Source: Phaeobacter inhibens DSM 16374 (GTDB lineage Bacteria > Pseudomonadota > Alphaproteobacteria > Rhodobacterales > Rhodobacteraceae). From it: a DNA stretch of 64,000 nt. The stretch lies in assembly GCF_000473105.1 (NCBI RefSeq), contig NZ_KI421498.1, positions 1,550,001 through 1,614,000 of the forward strand, in the 5' to 3' direction. Position 1 is the stretch's first letter, and every line of letters starts with the position of its first letter. Both the position numbers and the translations under genes were made by a program. Below the pieces are notes generated by a model, which saw only the letters and a program-made list of their open reading frames with translations, made no database searches and was not told where the DNA came from. Of the stretch, positions 16,706 through 25,728 are shown one piece after another.

Positions 16706-18502
16706 ATGAAATCTGATCTCAAAACCAGTCTCGCCGAAAAAATTCGCAGCATGTCCCTGCTCTTTGTGCTGATTGCAGCGGCGGCAGGCTCGGTCTGGGC
16801 GGTGTTTGCAGTGCCTGGCCCCATCGTGGATCGCATGCTTGAAGCAGACGTGCGCAAGCAGGCAGAGTTATGGCAGCGCCGTATTGTCCTGCATATGGCG
16901 GATCCGGGTGTGTCGTTTGAGAACGGCACCGTTCAACCGCATGACGCGCATATGCTATCACTTTTCACCGAAGAGACGGATGTCTACAGATTTCGCCTTT
17001 TGACCAACTCTGGTGAAATATTCTGGTCCTCGCGGAGCGACGAAATTGGTGATTACGAGGCCAATACATTTTTCACCACCCAGGTCGCCAAGGGTAAGGT
17101 GTACTATATGCATGAGGTACTGCCCGCCTATGATGTCGACGGGCTCACCCTGCCAACCGGAGGCTTTGACGACACCATAACCCGAGAGGTTGCGCGGGTT
17201 TACATGCCCCTCATCCACAACGGTCATTTCGACGGAGCGATTGATTTTTACACGGATATCACAGATCTGCGGAACACCTTTATCAACCGGGTGCAACTGT
17301 CCCTTCTGGTCCTGACCTCGATTGCGCTGCTGGCCATGACGATTGCGGTCTACGTCGTGTTCAAAACAAACCGGTTCCGTATGAATCAGCTGCGTCAGCG
17401 CAATGAAACTGAACGTGAAATTCTGGATGAACAACTCCGGCTTGCCCGCGAAGTCCAGCTTCTGGGGGAGCTGAACGAATGGCTGCAGTCCAGCCGTTCG
17501 CTGGATGAACTGTTCGACATGGTTGCGCGCTTTATGACCCATATTCTGCCAACGGCCGAGGGCAGCGTTTATGTCTACTCAAACTCTCGCGATGTGCTGG
17601 ACGGTTGCGCCAGCTGGAATGGCGGCAGTCACAAGGACCATATCCACCCGGAAGAGTGCTGGGGGCTGCGCCGGGGGCGCACCTATGAATTCGGCTCCTC
17701 CGAGATTGATTTTGTCTGTGAACATGCCGAACCCCATGATGGTCGCGCCTATTACTGTTTCCCGATTCTCGCCCATGGGGAAACCGTTGGCCTGATGCAT
17801 CTGCGCGCCCTGAGTGACGCCACAGAAGAATTCATCAGCAGCAAGAAGCTGGCCCAGATGTGCGCAGAACAGATTTCCATGGCAATCGCCAATGTGCGGA
17901 TGCGCGACCAGTTGCATGACCAGTCCGTGCGCGACCCGCTGACCGGTCTGTTCAATCGCCGCCATATGACTGAAACGCTGCGCAAGAGCATTGGCAACAG
18001 TCAGAACTCCGGGACCCCACTCAGCATCATTGCGGTTGATGTGGATCACTTCAAGAAATTCAATGACAACCATGGTCATGACGCTGGTGACATGGTTCTG
18101 CGCGCCGTTGGCTCGGTGCTGGAGCAGGCCTGCGACGGGGACGAGGTTGCCTGCCGTCCCGGGGGCGAGGAGTTCACCCTGATCCTGCCCGGCGCCAGCC
18201 AGGAAGATGTGATGACCAAGGCCGAGCTGCTGCGTCAGGCCGTGGAGGCCATTGTCGTGCGCTATGGGGAAAAAGCGCTGCCGGGGATCTCGATCTCACT
18301 TGGGGTGGCGCATTACCCGCGTCACGGCACCATGCCACAGGATCTGCTGCGCGCGTCTGATGAGGCATTGTACGAAGCGAAAGCAAAAGGCCGCAATCAG
18401 GTCTGTGTCGCCTCCTCAGCCGAACAGGCCCCACGCGATCCGGGGGCGCAGAAGCACCGATCCACGCACCCAAAGCCCGACGGCCCGATCGCCGCCGAAT
18501 GA
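16706..18502 (+). CDS. Membrane diguanylate cyclase with GAF and GGDEF domains
   Basis: The enzyme should make cyclic di-GMP from two GTP. The 598-residue protein has a membrane segment at about 17-36, a periplasmic sensor region, a second membrane segment near 198-219, a coiled linker, a GAF domain (about 250-410, with the pattern PEECWGLRRGR and paired Cys/His residues), and a C-terminal GGDEF domain whose active site reads GGEEF (486-490). The product-inhibition site RxxD is CDGD here, so feedback control is probably lost. An in-frame GTG at 16691 is an alternative start; both have weak ribosome sites. It stands alone between uvrD and the hydroxy-acid dehydrogenase; the signal sensed is unknown. 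Confidence 0.93.
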   Translation: MKSDLKTSLAEKIRSMSLLFVLIAAAAGSVWAVFAVPGPIVDRMLEADVRKQAELWQRRIVLHMADPGVSFENGTVQPHDAHMLSLFTEETDVYRFRLLTNSGEIFWSSRSDEIGDYEANTFFTTQVAKGKVYYMHEVLPAYDVDGLTLPTGGFDDTITREVARVYMPLIHNGHFDGAIDFYTDITDLRNTFINRVQLSLLVLTSIALLAMTIAVYVVFKTNRFRMNQLRQRNETEREILDEQLRLAREVQLLGELNEWLQSSRSLDELFDMVARFMTHILPTAEGSVYVYSNSRDVLDGCASWNGGSHKDHIHPEECWGLRRGRTYEFGSSEIDFVCEHAEPHDGRAYYCFPILAHGETVGLMHLRALSDATEEFISSKKLAQMCAEQISMAIANVRMRDQLHDQSVRDPLTGLFNRRHMTETLRKSIGNSQNSGTPLSIIAVDVDHFKKFNDNHGHDAGDMVLRAVGSVLEQACDGDEVACRPGGEEFTLILPGASQEDVMTKAELLRQAVEAIVVRYGEKALPGISISLGVAHYPRHGTMPQDLLRASDEALYEAKAKGRNQVCVASSAEQAPRDPGAQKHRSTHPKPDGPIAAE

Positions 18503-19080
18503 GGCCGCGGCGCGGGGCTCAGGATGCGGGCCATCGCGTCGCCCATGCCCGCCAGCCAGCCAGCCAGTTTCCACCACGCAAGCCCTTCCGCGCGGATCCC
18601 GCTATCTGGCCCCTGCCACCAAGGTCCCGCAATCAGGGGCCCGCGCCCCAGGCGCTACCGTCCAGCGTCCGCCGCGCCTGTGCCACCGCCCTGCTCCCGA
18701 GGCACAAACGCTCTATGGAGTTACACTCCAGCAGCGGGCAGAGATTAACGGTGGCCTGAAGCCCCCCGGGGCAAAGGGGCCGCCTGTAACACTCTGACAG
18801 CTTCCTTGCGCAGGCCAACCTCGACGCCCGCGAGTACACACTCCGGCACGCCCCCACCGTCCCGGCCAGCCCAGCCCAGCCCGACACTTGCTGCGCGCGA
18901 ACGGTTTCACAAATACGAATGCCGGGAGGAAGGTGACAGCGGACCCGAATGGATGCGCGGTCGCATGGCATAGCACAGCCGCATGGAACGGAACCGCGCG
19001 GAACAGGCCCGGCACGAATAGTTACAAAATTGTTTCAAACCTGCACTCGGCACTAGACTTTTGCTGCAAGGCAGCAACAA
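18503..19080. other. Non-coding stretch before the hydroxy-acid dehydrogenase
   Basis: I see no supported gene in these 578 bases. The stretch is GC-rich and has short simple repeats, such as CCAG repeated four times near 18551-18570 and AGCCC repeats near 18865-18885. The last 60 bases are more AT-rich and are the likely promoter region of the next gene. Confidence 0.5.
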
Positions 19081-20286
19081 ATGCGCAACATGGATTTGCA
19101 CCAGCGTTATCCCGCTCTCAGTGACCTTCGCCAGCGCGCCCGGCGGCGCCTGCCGCGTTTCGTTTGGGAGTATCTGGACAGCGGCACCGGAACCGAGGCG
19201 ACCAAGGCCCGCAACCGTGCTGCGCTGGATCAACTGGGGTTTACCCCATCCATCCTGCATGGCCCGCAGACGCCGGATCTGAGCCGTCGCTTTCTGGGCA
19301 TTGACCGCCCGCTGCCCTTTGGTGTCGCGCCGGTTGGCATGTCCGGGCTGATCTGGCCGGATGCGGAACGGCTGCTCGCGCGCTGCGCTGCGGCACAGGG
19401 CCTGCCTTATTGCCTGTCCACCGTGGCCAGCCAGTCGCCCGAGGATCTGGCAGGTGATCTGGGGGCTGCGCCGTGGTTCCAGCTCTACCCGCCGAAGGAT
19501 CCAGACATGCGCCGCGATCTGCTGGCGCGCGCCAAAGCCGCCGGCTTTGCCGGGCTGGTGTTGACCGTGGATGTGCCTGTAGCCTCGCGCCGCGAGCGGC
19601 AAACGCGATCAGGTCTGACCCAGCCGCCGCGGCTGACACCCCGGCTGCTGGCACAGGTCGCCATGCGACCTGCCTGGGCGATGGGCATGGCGCGGCGTGG
19701 CCTGCCCCATATGCGGACGCTGGACAAATATGTTACCGGCCAGAGCGGCAGCCTATCGTCAACGGCACACGTCGGCTATCTGCTGCGCACCTCGCCAGAT
19801 TGGGACTATGTGAAGTGGTTGCGGGACCATTGGGATGGCCCGCTGATCATCAAGGGGGTGATGCGCGCCGAAGATTCAGCGCCGCTGGAGGCAATCGGTG
19901 CCGATGCGCTCTGGGTCTCTAACCATGCTGGGCGCCAGTTTGACGCTGCACCCTCCACGATCGAGGCTTTGCCGGGAATTCGCGCCGCCACCCGGTTGCC
20001 GCTGATTTTCGACAGCGGGATCGAGAGTGGGCTTGATATTCTGCGCGCACTGGCGCTGGGTGCGGACTATGTGATGCTGGGCCGCGCGTTCCATTTTGCG
20101 CTTGCCGCACTTGGATCGCGGGGGCCGGATCATTTGGTGGATATCCTGCGCAAGGATCTGGACGCCAATATGGGGCAACTGGGCCTTGAGACGCTATCCG
20201 CCCTGCCCCGGCCGCTGGGACTTGCGTCGTTTGCCAACCCGTTCACGACAGATAGGTCCGATACGGACATAAATGCACCGCCATAA
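19081..20286 (+). CDS. FMN-dependent alpha-hydroxy-acid dehydrogenase (L-lactate dehydrogenase type)
   Basis: This TIM-barrel flavoenzyme family oxidises L-2-hydroxy acids to keto acids. The 401-residue protein keeps the active-site residues: Tyr in FVWEYLDSGTG, Tyr in FQLYPPKD, Asp and Arg in LTVDVPVASRRER, Lys in IIKGVM and His/Arg in SNHAGRQFD, where the family usually has SNHGGRQ. FMN-binding DSGIESGLDILRALALGA follows. The start at 19081 has AAGG eight bases upstream; a second ATG is at 19090. LldD-type L-lactate or related substrates are most likely, since the next gene is pyruvate carboxylase, which could use the pyruvate formed (inference). Confidence 0.9.
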   Translation: MRNMDLHQRYPALSDLRQRARRRLPRFVWEYLDSGTGTEATKARNRAALDQLGFTPSILHGPQTPDLSRRFLGIDRPLPFGVAPVGMSGLIWPDAERLLARCAAAQGLPYCLSTVASQSPEDLAGDLGAAPWFQLYPPKDPDMRRDLLARAKAAGFAGLVLTVDVPVASRRERQTRSGLTQPPRLTPRLLAQVAMRPAWAMGMARRGLPHMRTLDKYVTGQSGSLSSTAHVGYLLRTSPDWDYVKWLRDHWDGPLIIKGVMRAEDSAPLEAIGADALWVSNHAGRQFDAAPSTIEALPGIRAATRLPLIFDSGIESGLDILRALALGADYVMLGRAFHFALAALGSRGPDHLVDILRKDLDANMGQLGLETLSALPRPLGLASFANPFTTDRSDTDINAPP

Positions 20287-20412
20287 ATGCGAATTTTGCC
20301 GGTTTCTGGCCTCAGGTCAGCGCTATCACGCTGGCCATACCCAGAACTACGTCTATACCGGACCCTAATTTGCGCTTATCACTTCGCCAAACTGCACGAC
20401 CCCGAGGACGCC

Positions 20413-23400
20413 ATGACCGACTTCAAGAAAATCCTGATCGCCAACCGCGGCGAGATCGCCATCCGCGTCATGCGGGCAGCCAATGAGATGGGCAAGAAGA
20501 CGGTGGCCGTCTATGCCGAAGAGGACAAGCTGGGCCTGCACCGGTTCAAGGCGGATGAAGCCTACCGGATCGGCGAAGGCATGGGGCCGGTTGCGGCCTA
20601 TCTGTCGATTGACGAAATCATCCGCGTCGCCAAGGAATGCGGCGCCGATGCGATCCACCCCGGCTATGGCCTGCTGTCGGAGAACCCGGATTTTGTGGAT
20701 GCCTGCGCGCGCAACGGCATCACCTTCATCGGGCCAAAGGCGGAAACCATGCGCGCCCTTGGCGACAAGGCAAGCGCCCGCCGCGTCGCGATCGAGGCCG
20801 ATGTGCCAGTGATCCCGGCCACCGAAGTTTTGGGCAACGATATGGACGCGATCCGCAAGGAAGCGGCCGAGGTCGGCTATCCCTTGATGCTGAAGGCGTC
20901 CTGGGGTGGTGGTGGTCGTGGCATGCGCCCGATCCACAGCGAAGATGAGCTGGAAGAGAAAGTGCTGGAAGGCCGCCGCGAAGCCGAAGCCGCCTTTGGC
21001 AATGGCGAGGGCTATCTGGAGAAGATGATCACCCGCGCCCGCCACGTTGAGGTGCAGATCCTCGGCGACAAGCATGGTGAAATCTACCACCTTTATGAGC
21101 GGGACTGCTCGGTCCAGCGCCGCAATCAGAAGGTGGTTGAGCGTGCGCCCGCCCCCTATCTGACCGAGGAACAACGCACCGAGATCTGCGATCTGGGCCG
21201 CAAGATCTGCCAGCATGTGAACTATGAATGCGCGGGCACCGTCGAATTCCTGATGGATATGAACGACGGCAAATTCTATTTCATCGAGGTGAACCCCCGC
21301 GTTCAGGTGGAACATACCGTCACCGAGGAAGTCACCGGCATCGATATCGTGCAGGCGCAGATCCTGATTGCCGAAGGTAAGACCATTGCCGAGGCCACTG
21401 GCAAGGCGTCGCAGGACGAGATCCAGCTCAATGGTCATGCGCTACAGACCCGGGTGACCACTGAGGACCCGCTCAACAACTTCATCCCTGACTACGGCCG
21501 CATCACCGCCTATCGCTCGGCCACAGGTATGGGCATTCGTCTGGACGGCGGCACAGCCTATGCCGGCGGCGTGATCACACGCTATTACGATTCATTGCTG
21601 ACCAAGGTCACCGCCAAGGCGCCAACACCGGAAAAAGCCATTGCCCGCATGGACCGCGCCTTGCGTGAATTCCGGGTGCGCGGTGTCAGCACCAATATCG
21701 CCTTTGTCGAGAACCTGCTGAAGCACCCGACCTTTCTGTCGAATGAATACACCACCAAATTCATCGACGAGACGCCGGAGCTGTTCCAGTTTGCCAAGCG
21801 TCGCGACCGCGGCACCAAGGTGCTGACCTATATCGCCGATATTTCGGTCAACGGGCATCCCGAAACCGAAGGCCGCGCTGCGCCCCATGCCGATCTGAAA
21901 GAGCCGCGCGCGCCAAAGGCCGATGCCGCGACGCAACCCTACGGCACCCGCAACCTGTTGGAGCAAAAGGGCGCGCAGGCGGTGGCCGACTGGATGAAGG
22001 CACAGCGCCAACTGCTGCTGACTGATACCACCATGCGCGATGGTCACCAGTCGCTGCTGGCCACCCGGATGCGCAGCCATGATATGATCAAGGTGGCGCC
22101 GGCCTATGCCCAGAACCTCAGCCAGCTGTTCTCGGTTGAGTGCTGGGGTGGTGCGACATTTGATGTGGCCTATCGCTTCTTGCAGGAATGCCCCTGGCAA
22201 CGTCTGCGCGACCTGCGCGAGCGGATGCCGAACCTGATGACCCAGATGCTGCTGCGCGCCTCAAACGGGGTTGGCTACACCAACTATCCCGACAATGTGG
22301 TGCAGAGCTTTGTGAAGCAGGCCGCCACCGGCGTTGATGTGTTCCGCGTCTTTGACTCGCTGAACTGGGTTGAAAACATGCGTGTTGCGATGGATGCAGT
22401 CGTCGAGAGCGGCAAGATCTGCGAAGGCACCATTTGCTACACCGGCGATATCCTCGATCCCAACCGGGCCAAATACGACCTCAAATATTATGTCGGCATG
22501 GCCAAGGAGCTGGAAGCCGCAGGCGCGCATATCCTGGGCCTGAAAGACATGGCGGGCCTGTTGAAGCCTGCCGCTGCCCGCCAGCTGGTCAAGGCGCTGA
22601 AAGAAGAAGTCGGCCTGCCGGTCCATTTCCACACCCATGATACCTCTGGTGTGGCCGGCGCCACCATTCTGGCAGCAGCGGACGCGGGTGTAGATGCTGT
22701 GGATGCAGCTATGGATGCCTTCAGTGGCGGCACCTCGCAGCCCTGCCTTGGCTCCATCGTCGAAGCGCTGCGCAACACCGACCGCGACACCGGCATCGAC
22801 ATCGCCGCGGTGCGCGAAATCTCCGGTTATTGGGAGCAGGTGCGGGCCCATTATGTGGCCTTCGAAAGCGGTCTCGCCGCGCCTGCGTCCGAGGTTTATC
22901 TGCATGAGATGCCCGGCGGCCAGTTTACCAACCTCAAGGCACAGGCCCGGTCGCTGGGTCTGGAAGAGAAATGGTCCGACGTGGCGCAGACCTATGCCGA
23001 CGTGAACCAGATGTTCGGCGACATCGTGAAGGTCACGCCGTCGTCCAAGGTGGTTGGCGATATGGCACTGATGATGGTGTCCCAAGGGCTGACCCGTGAC
23101 GATGTCGAGGATCCGAAGAGTGATGTGGCCTTCCCCGACTCGGTGGTCGACATGATGCGTGGCAATCTGGGCCAGCCTCCGGGCGGCTTCCCCGAGGGGA
23201 TCGTGTCCAAGGTGCTGAAAGGCGATGCCCCCAATCTGGAACGCCCCGGTGCCCATCTCGCCCCCGTGGATCTGGAAGCGACCCGCGCCGAACTCTCCAA
23301 GGAGCTGGAAGGCAAAGAGGTCGATGACGAGGATCTGAACGGCTACCTGATGTATCCCAAGGTCTTCCTCGACTACATGGGCCGCCATCGCCAATATGGC

Positions 23401-23853
23401 CCGGTCCGCAGCCTGCCCACCCGCACCTTCTTCTACGGGATGGAACCGGGCGAGGAGATCACCGCCGAAATCGACCCCGGCAAGACGCTGGAAATCCGCC
23501 TGCAGGCCATCGGCGACACCGATGACAAGGGGGAGGTCAAAGTTTTCTTTGAACTGAACGGCCAGCCACGGGTGATCCGGGTGCCGAACCGTTTGGTCAA
23601 GGCCACCACCCAGGCCAACCCCAAGGCCGAGCAGGGCAACCCCAACCACATCGGCGCGCCGATGCCGGGTGTTGTGGCCTCCGTTGCGGTGCAGGTCGGT
23701 CAGCCAGTGCATGAGGGCGATATGCTGCTGACCATCGAGGCGATGAAGATGGAGACCGGCATCCACGCCGAACGCGATGCCGTGGTGAAAGCCGTGCATG
23801 TCCAACCCGGTGGTCAGATCGACGCCAAGGATCTGCTGATCGAACTGGAGTGA
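20413..23853 (+). CDS. pyc: Pyruvate carboxylase
   Basis: This biotin enzyme carboxylates pyruvate to oxaloacetate and refills the citric acid cycle. The single 1146-residue chain has all domains in order: biotin carboxylase with ATP-grasp (about 1-450; KILIANRGEIAIR at the start), carboxyltransferase (about 530-800; TDTTMRDGHQSLLATR and the metal-site HFHTHD), a linker, and the C-terminal biotin carrier with the attachment motif EAMKM (biotinyl lysine near 1112). The ATG at 20413, preceded by GAGGAC, gives the usual length and discards a 42-residue in-frame extension. It depends on biotin, whose full operon lies 20 kb away. A strong terminator follows. Confidence 0.98.
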   Translation: MTDFKKILIANRGEIAIRVMRAANEMGKKTVAVYAEEDKLGLHRFKADEAYRIGEGMGPVAAYLSIDEIIRVAKECGADAIHPGYGLLSENPDFVDACARNGITFIGPKAETMRALGDKASARRVAIEADVPVIPATEVLGNDMDAIRKEAAEVGYPLMLKASWGGGGRGMRPIHSEDELEEKVLEGRREAEAAFGNGEGYLEKMITRARHVEVQILGDKHGEIYHLYERDCSVQRRNQKVVERAPAPYLTEEQRTEICDLGRKICQHVNYECAGTVEFLMDMNDGKFYFIEVNPRVQVEHTVTEEVTGIDIVQAQILIAEGKTIAEATGKASQDEIQLNGHALQTRVTTEDPLNNFIPDYGRITAYRSATGMGIRLDGGTAYAGGVITRYYDSLLTKVTAKAPTPEKAIARMDRALREFRVRGVSTNIAFVENLLKHPTFLSNEYTTKFIDETPELFQFAKRRDRGTKVLTYIADISVNGHPETEGRAAPHADLKEPRAPKADAATQPYGTRNLLEQKGAQAVADWMKAQRQLLLTDTTMRDGHQSLLATRMRSHDMIKVAPAYAQNLSQLFSVECWGGATFDVAYRFLQECPWQRLRDLRERMPNLMTQMLLRASNGVGYTNYPDNVVQSFVKQAATGVDVFRVFDSLNWVENMRVAMDAVVESGKICEGTICYTGDILDPNRAKYDLKYYVGMAKELEAAGAHILGLKDMAGLLKPAAARQLVKALKEEVGLPVHFHTHDTSGVAGATILAAADAGVDAVDAAMDAFSGGTSQPCLGSIVEALRNTDRDTGIDIAAVREISGYWEQVRAHYVAFESGLAAPASEVYLHEMPGGQFTNLKAQARSLGLEEKWSDVAQTYADVNQMFGDIVKVTPSSKVVGDMALMMVSQGLTRDDVEDPKSDVAFPDSVVDMMRGNLGQPPGGFPEGIVSKVLKGDAPNLERPGAHLAPVDLEATRAELSKELEGKEVDDEDLNGYLMYPKVFLDYMGRHRQYGPVRSLPTRTFFYGMEPGEEITAEIDPGKTLEIRLQAIGDTDDKGEVKVFFELNGQPRVIRVPNRLVKATTQANPKAEQGNPNHIGAPMPGVVASVAVQVGQPVHEGDMLLTIEAMKMETGIHAERDAVVKAVHVQPGGQIDAKDLLIELE

Positions 23854-23902
23854 TCGCAGCCAGCGCCTGTCACGGATGGCAGGCACTGCGAATATCATAT
23901 GA

Positions 23903-23933
23903 AGGCGTCCCCGCCGATCGGGGGCGCCTTTTT
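23903..23933 (+). terminator. Intrinsic terminator of pyc
   Basis: AGGCGTCCCCG (23903-23913) pairs with CGGGGGCGCCT (23919-23929), 11 pairs with one G-U and a 5-base loop, followed by five T. Confidence 0.92.
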
Positions 23934-23968
23934 CTGTCAGGTGGCGCGTTCTGCCAGATACGCGAAGG

Positions 23969-24175
23969 TCAGATCAACACCTGTGTCTCGATCTGTGGTG
24001 GCATCATCACCGGGGCCTCGGCGGAATGAAGACCCGCAGCCTGCCCACCCGTGGTGAGTTTGACGCCGATCGCCAGACCAATGGCGGCGGTCAGACCGAG
24101 AATACGCACTGTATCCAGACGGTCGTCCAAGGATGTGCCCAGCCGGTCACGCAGCGGTGTGCTTAGCAGTGTCAT
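23969..24175 (-). CDS. Small hypothetical protein with one membrane segment
   Basis: I do not recognise this 68-residue protein. It has a charged N terminus (RDRLGTSLDDRLDTVR) and one weakly hydrophobic helix (ILGLTAAIGLAIGVKL, about 25-40), then a short tail. The ATG at 24175 is preceded by GGGAG at a good distance, which is the main support for it being real. It lies convergent to pyc, just past the terminator. Its role is unknown. Confidence 0.55.
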   Translation of the reverse strand: MTLLSTPLRDRLGTSLDDRLDTVRILGLTAAIGLAIGVKLTTGGQAAGLHSAEAPVMMPPQIETQVLI

Positions 24176-24409
24176 CAAGCAGCTCCCTTTCGGTTTCGCA
24201 GATCTGTCTGCGGGTTGGCCCGGCTCATTGGCGCGCTGTGCTCGGGGTCATTTCGGCCAGGCTCATGGTGTCATCATAGAGGTAAAACGCAGCCGTCAGC
24301 AGGTTCCGTCGCTCAAATCGCCGTGACGGTCATTTTTTGCCGACCGCTTTGCGTTTTTCGCTTGCAGCCCTGCCAGCGAATGACTAAATCCCCCTCACCG
24401 AATGGCAGC

Positions 24410-24484
24410 GCGGGCGTAGCTCAGGGGTAGAGCATAACCTTGCCAAGGTTAGGGTCGGGCGTTCGAATCGCCTCGCCCGCTCCA
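24410..24484 (+). tRNA. tRNA-Gly(GCC), copy 1
   Basis: The 75-base gene includes an encoded CCA. The acceptor GCGGGCG pairs with CGCCCGC, the D stem is GCTC/GAGC, the anticodon loop is TTGCCAA (anticodon GCC) on a TAACC/GGTTA stem, and the T loop is TTCGAAT. Two further copies at 26708 and 26997 are identical. Confidence 0.98.
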
Positions 24485-24496
24485 TTTGGACAGCAG

Positions 24497-24533
24497 AAAG
24501 GCCACCGCTTGCAGACGCAACGGTGGCCTTTTG
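24497..24533 (+). terminator. Terminator after tRNA-Gly copy 1
   Basis: AAAGGCCACCG (24497-24507) and CGGTGGCCTTT (24521-24531) form an 11-bp stem with a 13-base loop, ending in four T. Confidence 0.85.
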
Positions 24534-24641
24534 TGTTTCTGAAATCCGGCGTAGCCTCTGGCTTGCGCGGAATCATTTCAGCGCCTAAGAACAGAGCGGG
24601 AACAGCTGCAACAGCAGCACGAGAACAGGTGATACGGCAGC

Positions 24642-25616
24642 ATGCTCACATCGGTAGAACTCTGCGCAGGGGCAGGCGGTCAGGCACTGGGGCTTGAGAA
24701 GGCCGGATTTGACCACACCGCGCTGGTTGAAATCGACAAACACTGCTGCGCCACCCTGCGCCACAATCGCCCCCAGTGGAACGTGCTGGAGGAGGATGTG
24801 CGCGCCTTCAAGGAGGAGGCCGACGCCTATCACGGCATCGACCTTCTGGCCGGCGGCCTGCCCTGCCCCCCATTTTCCGTCGCGGGCAAACAGCTCGGCG
24901 AAAAAGACGAGCGCAACCTCTTTGACGATGCCATCGAAATCGTCGCCGCCACCCGCCCCCGCGCGGTGATGATCGAAAACGTACGTGGCTTCCTTGATGC
25001 GGTGTTCCATGATTACCGCGAGAAGCTGAAGACGCAGCTCGCCAAGCTTGGGTATGAAACCGACTGGCGGCTGCTGAATGCCTCTGATTATGGCGTGCCG
25101 CAGCTGCGCCCACGGGTCGCCATCGTCGCCCTGCGCAAGGAATTTTCCGGCCAGTTCAACTGGCCTGATCCCCTGCCGCATAATCCGCGCACGGTGGGCG
25201 AAACGCTACTCGACCTGATGAAGGAACGCGGCTGGCGCGGGGCGGAAGACTGGGCTGCCAAGGCCGATGAAATCGCCCCGACCATTGTCGGCGGATCCAA
25301 GAAACACGGCGGGCCGGATCTGGGTCCCACACGGGCGCGGCGCGCCTGGGCAGCCCTCGGCGTCGAGGGGCGCACCATCGCCTATGAGGCGCCGGACCCC
25401 TTCCACAACGACATGCCACGCCTCACCGTGCGGATGGTGGCGCGCATTCAAGGCTTCCCCGACAGCTGGCATTTCACCGGCGCCAAGACCAATGCCTATC
25501 GACAGGTCGGCAATGCGTTCCCGCCCCCGGTAGCGGAGGCAGTGGCCCGCCAGATCCGCCAGGCCATTGCACGCCCCAGCCTGAAGGTTGTCACCGCGCC
25601 CGCCGCCGGGCGCTGA
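24642..25616 (+). CDS. DNA (cytosine-5-)-methyltransferase, Dcm family
   Basis: The enzyme methylates C5 of cytosine in a short target. The 324-residue protein has the ordered motifs: SAM-binding LCAGAGG (7-13), catalytic PCPPFS (74-79, Cys75), ENVRGF (112-117), QLRPRVAIVA, and the C-terminal QVGNAFPPPVA. The target recognition region lies between about residues 170 and 280 and has no tell-tale motif. The gene begins 158 bp after tRNA-Gly copy 1 and is followed after 112 bp by a NaeI-family endonuclease on the same strand, so it is read as the protecting half of a type II restriction-modification pair. If the pair matches NaeI, the site would be GCCGGC (inference). Confidence 0.93.
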   Translation: MLTSVELCAGAGGQALGLEKAGFDHTALVEIDKHCCATLRHNRPQWNVLEEDVRAFKEEADAYHGIDLLAGGLPCPPFSVAGKQLGEKDERNLFDDAIEIVAATRPRAVMIENVRGFLDAVFHDYREKLKTQLAKLGYETDWRLLNASDYGVPQLRPRVAIVALRKEFSGQFNWPDPLPHNPRTVGETLLDLMKERGWRGAEDWAAKADEIAPTIVGGSKKHGGPDLGPTRARRAWAALGVEGRTIAYEAPDPFHNDMPRLTVRMVARIQGFPDSWHFTGAKTNAYRQVGNAFPPPVAEAVARQIRQAIARPSLKVVTAPAAGR

Positions 25617-25671
25617 GGTGCATTGAGATGCCGGGCCTGATTCCCGTCTGCTCCGATAGGCAGCGCCTTGC

Positions 25672-25695
25672 CCTGTCACCTTTCCAAAAATACTC
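25672..25695 (-). repeat. Dispersed 24-bp motif, copy 1
   Basis: Read on the minus strand this is GAGTATTTTTGGAAAG followed by GTGACAGG. A second copy at 30783-30806 matches 22 of 24 bases. It sits between the methyltransferase and endonuclease genes. Confidence 0.65.
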
Positions 25696-25728
25696 ATCCC
25701 GCCGCTGCGGATCAGCACAGGGCGCGCG

